From contig NC_035793.1 in assembly GCF_001653235.2 (NCBI RefSeq), positions 3,286,001 through 3,350,000 on the forward strand: a stretch of 64,000 nucleotides of DNA, given 5' to 3'. Position numbers and translations under genes: made by a program. The notes beneath the pieces are model-generated. The model was given only the letters and a program-made list of their open reading frames with translations. It had not been told where the DNA came from and made no database searches. This stretch comes from Pochonia chlamydosporia 170. Lineage: Eukaryota > Ascomycota > Sordariomycetes > Hypocreales > Clavicipitaceae. Every line of letters starts with the position of its first letter. Within the stretch, counting starts at the first letter, position 1. Below, piece after piece: positions 46,924-57,517 of this stretch.

Positions 46924-48210
46924 CTTGCGGACGCCTACTTCCTGTGCGCTAGATCTAGTTTGAAAGGTTGCCGCAGCCGCAATCGATAACCCAGCACTGG
47001 AGCGCAAAGTCCGCCGGAAAGCTGAGGCGAACAGTTTGGCGGTGTTGCGGGAAACTGGTTATATGTCGAGGAGGGAGTGATGTGCAGGTGGGAAATCTGC
47101 ACTTTTAAGAAATGTCGCGAAGTGAACGTGGCGGGGTGTGCAGTCGGAGGGGTGGCGGCGCGGTCAATGGTAACAAATGCGGGCTGGACTATGGGCTACG
47201 ATTGGGAGACGGACACGGAAGTCTGATCTAGTTTGTTCTGGTCTGGCGTGATTGAAGTGGATGGTATTGAGAGAATAGTGAGTGCTCCCTAATGTCGATT
47301 GGCGCTGGTGTGTAGGTGCATCTGCAGTGGGTATTTGTCAAGCAGATTTCTAAGCTCGTTCTACAGGCTGGGCTGGATGAAGGGATGAGGCGCGTGTGGA
47401 ATCAGGGACCAGGCGGTTCCTGCCGGGAACCTGGGCCTTTGAATTCAAATCTTTCGGCCCCTGGCGTCCGGCACCGCATACGCCGTCATCGGAAGTCATC
47501 AGAGACACAAGACAGATTAAGTAAGCACTTGACTAGACAGACGTCCAACTTCTCCTGGCGTCCAAACTACAGAGGAGGGCAATCACGCAGCGCGTAATCA
47601 TGTAAATTTCTTGAAGAATGCACGTATACCTGCACAAGTTAGGGAATTATCCAGCCGTCCGTTGTGATGCAGGCATTATCGATATATCTGCCATAGCACA
47701 TGCAGAACACGCTGGCTCACTTCGGTTGAGGCTGCTAGCTACCTAGGCAGTCTGCAACTTGGCATCGGGTATGAAGACGCGCCAAATCGGATTCATTTGC
47801 GGCTATCCAGAGATACTAGCCCAATTTATAGAATATTAGATTCTCATACCTATTGTACCAGAGAAGTTAGCCTGTTCGTATGAATCTGAATCTGCTCCAA
47901 GCCTAGGTCATCCAAATCCAAGACCTAACCTACACCTCTTTGTTGGAAACCCGATATCTGAACCGTGCTCGAGAACAAGCACTCATGCCATGTGAAAATA
48001 GCCATGGTCGAGGTATATTGACTAGAATTTTACTCTGTACGCGTCTGTGTTTAGGGTCTAACACTCATCAAGTAATGATGCCCTGGTCCAATCGCCCTCC
48101 ACCCCTAATGACAGCACATCAACATGAACACAATCGGAGAGATACATGCAAGTCTAATATATGTCACACCATGAAACATATGTCCCTCTATGTCTATTTT
48201 ACATGACAAA
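46924..48210. other. Upstream region of TRR1, including an in-frame open extension
   Basis: From 47058 to 46924 the TRR1 frame is open without an ATG, after a TAA at 47061-47059. Upstream lies a GTTCTGGTCTGG motif near 47235 and otherwise non-coding sequence up to the 3' end of VPS53. No RNA gene was recognised. Confidence 0.5.
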
Positions 48211-50798
48211 CTACCTCCCCCCATCCTCAGCACTTCCCTTCCCAAACCTCACACCCAACCCCCCAATATCCCTCTTGAAGAACTTTCCAAAATTCCTCAA
48301 GTTCTCATTAATAGTAGCCTTCTCCGCACCCTGCGTCGTGTTGCCGATATCCCTCGCCGCACTAAGCAGCTTCTCTCCCAAAAACCCGGCATCAAACCTC
48401 GCACCAGAAGCGGCCGTCAATGCCGCACTGGGATTCATACCACTTATACCGCTGCTTGCGCTTGCGCTTGCGCTTGCACTTGTCATGAGGGGAGTAAGTA
48501 ATGGCGAGTTTTGAACAAGTTTCTCATTGGAGCTGCCATCGCGGTGGATGCCAAATAGTTCAATGAGATGAGACTGGTCTAGTTTGCGAATGCCCTTTAG
48601 TTCGAGAATCTTTTTGAAGTTGGTGTCGGAGCGGTCGCCAATGTGAATGAGGTAAGCTTGAACGAGGCCCTCGGGTGGTGAAGAGCGGACTTGGAGCGTT
48701 TTCAGAAGAGGGTCCATGCGGTTCATGGAATGTTCTACGCGACGGACGAAGCTAGAAGGAGGTGCCTGGTTGGCTGATGAAGAAGGATTGTGGTAGGAGA
48801 GCAGGTTGCCGAAAGATTTGGTAAGAGCGTATTTGTCCACGAGCATCTATTGGATGTTAGTGATGGGTTATAACACTGTGCAAGGTGTGCCGGGGAAACT
48901 TACCTGTTGTGCGCCAACCTCTGAAATTGGCCGGCATTGGACAATGTTGTTGACATAGGAGGTGGCCAAGTGCTCAACTAAGTTGTCACAAAACGCCCTT
49001 GCATATTGTTGCTTGCCCACTATGCCCAGCACTTCCTCTGTCTTGGAGTTGACATGCTTCACCAACTCGCCGACATATGTGCTCTGGTCACCGGCACTGT
49101 CCATGGTACTCCAGTTTGTGTTCTTCATCTCGCGCCAGATACTCTCACATTCCAACTCGACGAGATGTACCAGCGCCAGTACGGCAGCACTTGCTACACC
49201 CAAGAAGGCGTCCGACTGAGACGAGAGGTCCACCTTTGAAACGAGCTCGTTGTCAATGCGCTTCTTGATACTTTCTTCCAGTTGGTTCGTATTAATGTGC
49301 CAAAAGTCCGCCGTGTTGAGCACCAAGATGACGTCCTGTACTGATGGACCTTGAGGTCCCCCAGCTTGAAGAATATGCAAAAGAACTTGCTGTGCGTACT
49401 CGTCGAGATACTTGGAAAAGACCTTGGACAGATCTAATAGTCTGTCACTGGTAGATAGCTTTGCACATTGAGATAATGTGAGCTTGTAAAAGTGGAAGAG
49501 CTCAATAGCGGACCGCATTACGGCTTGCGGTGAGAACTCCTCGTCCTGAGGGATAAGTGGCTGACTGCGATACTTTGGTATCATGGAGGACAGCTGCCTG
49601 TCCTGCGAGTCAACCCATAAACTCAGGTACGGCTCAAAAGCAACCGAGATGAGCCCATTAAATGTGTGCGTCTTCTCCTCTGCCGAACTCAGGGTGTCAA
49701 TACTAGCCCTCGGTGCGTCTGAGAACCTCTTCTCAAGACTCTGCTCAAAGTCCAGCGTCTCTTGCAAACAGCTCAACAGCAAATTGACATCAAGTTTGTT
49801 TCCATCTCCACGGCGCATGCTCCTCTCCAGAATCCCCTTGAAGTCATCTCGCGTGCCGTCACAATATGCCGTGGCTAGCAACTCACCCACATGCCAATGG
49901 GACGGGAAGATGGTAGAGCGCTCATCGTCGTGCGACTTCATCATACGCTTGAACCACGCGTATCTCCGTCCAATGTTATCCAAGCTCCCAGCCTCGTCAT
50001 TGCCCCGGAATACTTGTCGATACTCCCTCAGCTCCGTGTTGACATACCAAGTAATGATTCTCGACTTGGCTGAGTCTCCCAACGCATCCATGACCAAACA
50101 TGCTTCAACAAGCATGTTTCGTTTCGTCGTCACCTCTCCCTTGGCAAAAGCCATCTCAAAGTCTTCACAAACCTGCTCGAGTAGCTCCCTCTGAAGCTCC
50201 GAGACTTCCCTACTCAGCGTCGCGATTTGCTCTATGCTTCTGTAACTGTTGAAGTGCTTCATCAGCTGAATCACAGCCTGCAAAAGGCCCGCGCACTCTC
50301 GATACTGCCGTGTCTTGGCCAGACCCCGCAATTGTTCGTACGCAGTCGTGAGCATCTGCAAACGCTTCAGAGCCGTCATGCTAAGCGTCAGGTTGCGCTT
50401 CGTGCCATCCAGCCGCTTGATTTCCGCCGTCATTGACGTAATGTTTTGTTCCGTCTCAATCGCCCGCGATCGTACAGTCTCGATTTTTCGAAAGAGCTGC
50501 GCCAGCTCTGTCTGTGCGGATTGCATCCTCTCCAGGCTAGAGTCTGGCTTGTAGGCTTGCTCGAGTTCGAGGCTATTGATTTCGCTCGATAGCACATTTT
50601 GATGTGCTTTTAGGCTTTGTGAGACTTGACTTATCGATGATACCGTCGACGGATGGGAGAACAGCATATTCAAATGCTCCATTGGGTCGTAGTCGACTGT
50701 GTGTCCCGAGAATGGCGAGCGTTAGAACGGCGACGTTGCAAGGACGCAATGCATGAAGAAAGCCACATACCCTCGTCCAGAGCGGAAGACCCAGACAT
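48211..50798 (-). CDS. VPS53: Vps53, subunit of the GARP tethering complex
   Basis: Three exons, 50798-50771, 50696-48904 and 48846-48211, give 818 residues in consistent phase. The first exon supplies MSGSSALDE; the join gives VDYDPMEHLNMLFSHPSTVS, the conserved Vps53 N-terminus. A coiled coil follows (about residues 35-110), then the family block LTTAYEQLRGLAKTRQYREC and the EQIATLSREVSELQREL helix. The C-terminal part has the conserved FKKILELKGIRKLDQS. A Ser-Ala repeat lies near the C-terminus. By family knowledge Vps53 with Vps51, Vps52 and Vps54 tethers endosome-derived vesicles at the trans-Golgi. Confidence 0.92.
48454..48477 (-). repeat. GCTTGC hexanucleotide repeat in VPS53
   Basis: Four perfect 6-bp units encode alternating Ser-Ala in the C-terminal region of Vps53, in frame. 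Length variation would change the protein without a frameshift. Confidence 0.75.
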
Positions 50799-51302
50799 AT
50801 TCTTATTCGTCTGTACCGACATCACGCCAGGTATCCATGAGATAAAGTACAGTGACTAACAAAAAAAAAGGGACGAGGCCGAGACCTAGCCTCTGTGATG
50901 CAAGCTGGCATGAAGCTTTAGAATGCGGCGGTCACCACCACCAGTCCCTAGCTGGCAGTCATGGAAAAGCGGGTCCACCCTCTGCAACCTTTGGCAGGGG
51001 GTCGTTTTCCATCTTTCATTCATGAAGCAGCTAAACGAAGCCTATTCTCTGCGTACACAGTCGATCTAAGCGCTCATATGACCTATGCTCTCTTCAGACC
51101 AAATGCTGTACTTATTATTTGTCTTTTGTAAAGCTCTGGGTCAGAATCCAGCCGGCTGGATTCTGGTCATTAGGTGTACTACGCAGTTACAGTCAAGGCA
51201 TCACGACAGGATTGAGAAACGGGATTAATCATATAATTGTCACATGGTGTCAATGTAACACGCTAATCCGTAATCTAATCATAATATCGCTTGAAGCTTC
51301 CA
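50799..51302. other. Intergenic region between VPS53 and the FN3 gene
   Basis: VPS53 promoter and the 3' end of the gene at 51303, both on the minus strand. A short A-run occurs near 50861-50869. No gene. Confidence 0.4.
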
Positions 51303-54300
51303 TCAGTCCTCCTCAGTGGCCCTTTCAATGTCCAGACTTTCCTTTTCTCTAACAGGATTGTCCTTACTTTTCTTCCTCATGGAGAAGCGCCAGGAGCTCA
51401 TTCGCCCTTCTCTGCTGTCTTTCGATTTGGATGGACCTAGCGACGGACTACTGGCCATACTGTCATAGCTTCGCCCAAACGGTGCGCCATCCTCACCAAG
51501 ATCATCCACATCTCCAATGCTTGACCGCTGCTCCGCAGACGCGTTTCTATCCGAGTTGGAAGCGCTGCCAGGGCCTTTCTTAAAAAGCCCCGACTCCTTG
51601 CCAAGCCTGGAAGAAAGACTGAACTTGCTGGAGCTTCCTTTGCGGAACAATTTCCGAACGACGTTATCTGACTCCTTGGCGTTGGATGTGGAAACTGAGT
51701 TCATATCGGAAGGCGTATTTGACTGAGTTAAGTCTAACTGCAGTGATTCGCGGGACTCTGATACTGATGTTCCAGTGTGGAGAGAGTACGTGTCTCGAGA
51801 AATGCGAGAGTCTGACGGTGAGTCATCGTGGCTGTCTGGCATTTCATTCCCTGCTGCCGCAACTTCTTTGCCCTTGCCCTTGTCTTCCTTTGACTTGTCT
51901 TTACTTCCGTCCTTATCTTTGTCCTTGTCCTTTCGGAAGATGTTTGCCATAAATGTAGGGGCAGTGGGGTTGAGGCGTTGGTTCATGAGAGACTTTGAAG
52001 ATGACCCAGGAGGCCGGGATCCAATGACACCAACTTGGGAAGGCGACGTATGAGGGTCTCGAAGATCATCCTCGTCCAAAATCTCGTCATCTGCAGAAGC
52101 CAGAGTAGTTGTGAGAGCAGTGGTCGAACCGTGCAAGGATGGCCGCCTCGAGCCCCCCCGACTTGGTGGCCAAAATCTACTATTCTTCAAGCTGGTGCCA
52201 ACATCGGCCGGAGCTCCCCAAATGGATGCGCTGTCTGTAGATGGGCGAGGATGATCGATAGAGATAATTGATGGCGGCCTAGAACCGTCTTGTTCTCGAT
52301 CCGAGATGGCGGAAATTCGAGATCCCTTCAGGGAGTTAACCCGACGAGCAGAGAAATAGTTTAGGCTTCCCAAGGCACTATCTTGTCCTGTAGAATTTCT
52401 ATTGCCGACGCCCCATGGCCATATCCTCTTCCGTATCTCGACACTTTCGCCTTCCTCTGTACCCCTTGGGAACGACTGGCTTTGGCCTATCTTGAGACTA
52501 CCAATTGGGGGGCCATCTTCATCCGAAATCTTGGGGACCTTGCTGCTGCGATTGAAGGGCGAAAAGAGGGTAGAGAAACGGTTGGTGCTGGCCGGCGGCT
52601 GCGCAGGGGGCGATTGGTTCATATTGAGTGATATTCGGTCACCCGAATCCGCGTATTGTTGGTACGGCAGATTATTCGTGGAGCCTTGGGGACTCGAGAA
52701 GACCTGAAAGGATGGGGTGGGAGAAACAGGCGATTGTGGCCCTTCGTCTTCGACTGCGATAGACTGAGGCAGAATGGGACTTTGAGGTTCCCTGACGTCT
52801 TCGGAGTCTTCAATATCGTCAAAGATGTTTGACGGGAGAAGAGTCTGGGCGGATGGGCTCAGCGGTCCGTTGGCAGCCTTAAGCTCAGCTTCTGATTGAG
52901 CCTCCATATTGTTATTCCCTGACATGTCCATGAAGAGGCCAGGGGCGAAACTACCCGGTGGTCCGTAGGCCACATTGCCTTGAAGATTTGGTTCAACCTG
53001 GCCCATTGGGGGGGATGAGACGGGCGTACCACCTAACCCAACTCCGGGGAAGCTCAACCGTTTCTGAGCTACTGAAGACGGGTCAAACTCCATCGACGCG
53101 GGCGGAGCTTGGTTAAAGAAGTTCATGCTGCCAGCCTGTTGTTGATGGAAAGCAAGTTGCTCCCGAAGAACTCGTAGCTGCTGGTCCAACTGGTGGCCAA
53201 TCTTGGTCTCCGCCACAAGACGAAGGTGGATGTCTCTTCGCTTAATGTCCCATTCTTTTTTCATCCTCTGGTCTTCCTCTCTCCATTGTTCATCGTTGGC
53301 ATCAGGGAGCTGCTCTCGGGTTGCTTTCAAATCCTGTAGTTGCTTACCCTTTTGAGCGAGCTCAGCCTCAAGGCCAGTGCATTTTTCCTGCAGGGATACG
53401 ACTTGTGCATCGAGCTCTTCAATTTTACGATCCCTTTCTTCTGCAAGCTCCTTCTTTTGGGTCTCGAACCCTTGCCGCTCTTTCCTCATTCGCTCAACCT
53501 CCCTCTCGTATTTTGCGATATTATCCTTAATCTTTGCCTTTTTGGCTTCCTTTTCCCGTAGTTGCTGCTCCTTCTTTGCTCGCTCCTTTTCCGCTGTCCG
53601 CATTTGTTCCATGGTTGTCCGTATCATTGCTTTTAGCTGCGTAGTGTACTCCTCCTTCTCCTTGAGGGCTTGTCTCTTCCTGTCCCTCTCCCGCTTCAAC
53701 TCTTCTTCTTGTTGCAGAGCCTCAGCTTGCTCCTTGGCGGCTAATTGCACAACATCTTCTATTTCTTTACGAATAGCTTGAAACTTATCGTTCAACTCGG
53801 CCAGTGACATCTCCGGTTCGTTCGATGCCGACGACTTAACTTGGGCCTGATCTGCGCTCGCTACTGAGGGAGAATGGCGCCTATTAACAGTATTTCGTCG
53901 CTGGCCGGGGATGCTTCCGGCAAGATCTCTGGAGGAGCTTGCGATTGCGTCATTCACTGGTGTAGCCTCTACTGCGGGATACGGCGAACCAAACCCGTCT
54001 GAGTCGTCGGTATCGTCATTGGTATCGGCACGAGAGTGGCCAGGATCAATAAAATTGGCGGGTAGCCGAGAGTTTCCTAGTTGCGGCCGACCATCTTTTC
54101 CAAAGGTCCGAAGTCTTATGACTGTGCTGTTGGATCGAAAGTTGTTGTGGCTAACAGCTATAACTCTAATGTTGTAAAAGTGATTGGGTCGTAAACCAGT
54201 AATTGTTATAGCTTTCTCGTTGCCGGCTACTTCATCCACTATTCACATTCAGGTTAGTAATTTTTGAACAGGGCGCAGCGCACTCCATAAAGCAGCGTCT

Positions 54301-54898
54301 TCGTTCCGATTCGGGTTACCCACCATCAACGCCGTTGACTTGTATCAGGAGCTTCTGGACCGGTCGGTGAGGGGAGGTTCGAGCGTCCCATGTCAGATAC
54401 GCTGAGTCTGGCCGAATTCCAGCAAGACAGACGTCAGGCGGTGGCGGAATATCGAGGCCCAGGATATTGACAAGTTCGGGGATAGGCTTCCATAGGGTCT
54501 GAAAAGCTCGATGCACCAACCTAGAAGGGGGAACAGAAACCCAATTAGTTCTTGCTGACCTGCAGGCGGACGGTCGGGGGGTGACGGCTTTTCGATCCGT
54601 CTGGGGATGGCCGTAGGCTCCGAGCAGAACAAGGGCCGAGGAGAGGGCTTTCAACTCACCAGACAACTGCGCCTAGTGTCAGCACCATCTTGAAGCGCGC
54701 AACAGGCGAAGCATTGATGACGGTGTCGTGGACAGAAAAATAAATGCGGTGCATCACGGCGCGGCCATCGAGTCGTAGAAGCAAGGCGGTAACGATTGCG
54801 TAGAGGAGGGTTCGGGAGCTAGACAGATATCTACGACACAAGATGAGGGTGAGGAAGGTGACCAAGAGCGTGATCAAGGACAAGGGCTCCCATGTCAT
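51303..54898 (-). CDS. Membrane-anchored fibronectin type III and coiled-coil protein
   Basis: Three exons, 54898-54660, 54520-54324 and 54238-51303, give 1123 residues in consistent phase. The N-terminus has hydrophobic stretches at about residues 5-20 (EPLSLITLLVTFLTLILC) and near 70-80, so it is probably membrane-bound. A single FN3 domain spans about residues 105-195, with AYLTWDARTS and ITGLRPNHFYNIRVIAV strands; both introns flank or fall inside it. A Ser-rich linker precedes a long, strongly charged coiled coil at about residues 285-515. The last half is disordered, Ser/Pro-rich and contains Lys/Asp repeats (KDKDKDKDGSKDKSK). The domain order resembles an uncharacterised fungal FN3 family; no function can be assigned. 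It could act as a membrane-bound scaffold. Confidence 0.85.
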
Positions 54899-55200
54899 AT
54901 TCTCAGCCCTCCTAGCACTGCCGAGAGGAGGCGAGAAAGTCGAGTTCGTGAGTAATAGAAATGTTACCTGGCCGGGGGCGGTGGTGAAGTGGCCGGCAGT
55001 TGGAGATCGAAGGTGGAGGAAGAAGGGAAAAACATCGTCGGTGGACGAGTGAGGATTTGAATGGGTTTGTCGAACGGAACTAGCACCAAGTAGGCTCAGA
55101 TTTGCTGTGCTGGCGGAAGGAGGAGTCTGGTGCATGTGGACCGTGGTCTGGTGGATTAGACTTGCCATTGACGGCTGGGACCAGCCTCTACCAGCCCCTA

Positions 55201-55222
55201 CCAGACCAGACCAGACCAGACT
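55201..55222. repeat. CCAGA pentanucleotide tandem repeat
   Basis: Four perfect CCAGA units are followed by a partial unit. Inverted TCTGG copies lie nearby at about 55127-55151 and 55232-55239. It is upstream of the FN3 gene start. Confidence 0.8.
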
Positions 55223-56390
55223 AGCAGGTCCTGGTCTGGCACCACATGCAGTCATTCAATGATCCGATCTAAATCTAGCCAAGCTCTAGAGCCCTCAATC
55301 AGCTACAGTCTATGGTAAAAAGTGTTTGCGTATGTCCAAGTATACACTGATCCATCTTAACACGCCTTGGCATATAACACGATATGCGATACGTTTCCCT
55401 TGTTCAAATATGTTTGACCTCCCATGTGCCTGCTGTAGGCTCGAGGCTGCACGGCTCAAGCTGGTCTGGTTTGGTCAACGTAGCTGAATGTGGGAGGCGC
55501 CTGGCTTGGCTGGCGCTAGCACCGATGCGATGGTGGCTAAATTTGTGTGTTTAAGCCGCTGTGGCACCGACCATATTTGGCCCCAGGCCAGTAAATGCCG
55601 GCTGGGGCTAAACAAGCATCAAGATTCCTGTACGGAGTACCACCAGACCAGACAGGATTCAATGCTCTCATTCAATCTGCTTGCACTTCAATGTTGACCT
55701 TTCACACGGCCACAGCATGTCAACTCTTCACATGCTGGCAACACAAGGCATCAATTGTTCACTTTGGCACCAGACTTTCTGCTTCACATTCAACCTCCCA
55801 TATGGTCACTATCTGCCCTCGCTTGCGCAAAGTAACTGCGTACAAACGCCGCTGCTGGTCGCGTGCTTGCATAAAACGCATCAGATATTCAATTAATAGA
55901 CCAGACCGCATATATGTCTCAGTATGTCACGCTTGCACAGCTATACGCAAATCTGAGGAGCCTGAAAGGGACATCCGGAGCATCTGTGGAATGAGTTTGC
56001 ACTGTCCATACGCTTTGCAGCCTTTAAACCCCAATCTTCACCGCATGAAGCTTGATGCTCAAGTTAGTGATGAAGCTGCCTCACCTTTAATGTTCTAACT
56101 TCCAGTAGCCAGCCAAGTCGGCCGAACTCTCAGTGCCATGTCCCTAATTATTAGGAAGTAAGCGCGGAGCACGAGCGAACATGGTAAGTCCTAGAGTACA
56201 CACAAAGGATAAAGTATAGGGAACTCAATAAAGCGACCAAGTCAGAAGTACTTCGTCCATCTGAGTTTCTTCGACCACAGAACCCTAAGTCAAAGATCAA
56301 TGGCAGCTACCTCAAACTCATTTATATTGCCGGGAGTTTACGTTTAATTAGTTACCGCCTTGCTCCTCCGTGGAAGATGTGTCTCTACTT

Positions 56391-56397
56391 TATAAAG
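56391..56397 (+). promoter_or_regulatory. TATA box of the gene at 56468
   Basis: TATAAAG lies 77 bp upstream of the ATG at 56468, in a short leader. Position and sequence fit a TATA-driven promoter. Confidence 0.45.
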
Positions 56398-56467
56398 TAC
56401 TTGCCCTTCGCACCACGCCTAACAACCTTCTCTTCCGTACCACACAGATTCAACAGGACATTTGAAC

Positions 56468-57517
56468 ATGATGCGAATCCAGATTGAGGAGGTAGCTACA
56501 AGCTACCCGCCACTAGACCATAAAATGATTGGTTGTGAAAGCGGCCTAGAATCTCAGCCTTCTTCTGTTGGCGTTTCTCATGCTTCTGGCTCACAGGGCA
56601 CAGAATACGATGAGCTTGCTTCAAGCTGTGCTTCGGACTTCTCTTCAGACGATTCTTCAGATTTCTCTTCAGACTTCTCTTCAGACTTCTCTTCAGACTT
56701 CTCTTCAGACTACTCTTCAGACTACTCTTCAGACGATTCTTCTAGCAATGACTTGTCGCAACCCAGATGCTCCACGCCTGGTCAATCGGTAGAAAGCCGC
56801 AAAAAGTTCCTTGCACTCTGCGTGGATAGCGGGGATCCCAACATGTTAAAAGTTGTGAATGTTGATCTCACTGGCGTGACATCTGATTCACAGGCGTTCC
56901 ACAAGATAAAGGACACATACTTTGACGAACGTGGGAACCCATTCTTCAACTGGGTGTATAATCATACCGGCTGGTGTGCCAGGCTTAGGCAGATACAAGT
57001 TAACTCTCCAGCGAGTTTACGGGTTGTCTATGTAAGATCAACTGGGACCAGACTACGAAATGCATGTGTCTTCTTACATTATGCTAACTAGTAGTAGTTT
57101 GGCATGGCCGACAGGAACTCACAGCGCCAGCGAGGGACCTGGGCCTTTAAACCATCATTGCAGGATATCCCATTGACAACGAGCGCCCCCATCGTTCTCA
57201 AGGAGCAAGTTCGCTGGAGCTACGACTGGACAAAGCCCTCGGAGAATTTCGCGCTCGCAGTCACAGAATTTTTATTTAGCGCTTTTCTTAAACCCCCTAA
57301 AGCCATGCCCTACGGACTTGACAGGACAGAATTCCTGCCAAAGAAGCGCTATACGCCGGTAGAATACATATTTTCATTCGGCGAATATGATTTGCAGCCT
57401 GGTTTGGGTATCTACATTACTGAGAAACCAATCCCACTTGCTTTCAGAATAGCATTTCAGCTGCTGCTTGACGTCCTGTTGGTCTTGTCATGGCTCTATC
57501 TAGCTCTAGCTTTCTAA
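56468..57517 (+). CDS. Acidic DxSS-repeat protein of unknown function
   Basis: Two exons, 56468-57031 and 57098-57517, give 327 residues. The intron starts GTAAGA and ends TAGTAGTAG, in phase, with a CTAAC branch site. A disordered acidic N-terminus holds nine tandem four-residue units of the form DFSS, DYSS or DDSS. The rest looks like a folded domain: FLALCVDSGDPNMLKVVNVD, FFNWVYNHTGWCARLRQIQV, then RGTWAFKPSLQDIPLTT and KEQVRWSYDWTKPS in exon 2. A hydrophobic segment (RIAFQLLLDVLLVLSWLYLA) at the very C-terminus suggests a tail anchor. I do not recognise the family. A TATA box lies 77 bp upstream. Confidence 0.78.
56636..56743 (+). repeat. 12-bp in-frame tandem repeat, nine units
   Basis: Nine 12-bp units of the GACTTCTCTTCA type encode DFSS, DYSS or DDSS. 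The central copies are identical or nearly so, which suggests recent expansion by slippage or unequal exchange. Confidence 0.88.

Larger units (their letters stand above)
54899..56467. other. Promoter region between two divergent genes, rich in CCAGA repeats
   Basis: The FN3 gene leaves to the left and the 327-residue gene to the right. The region holds many copies of CCAGA or its complement TCTGG, including four tandem units at 55201-55220, and a TACGGAGTA at 55631-55639. No coding frame is supported. Confidence 0.5.
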
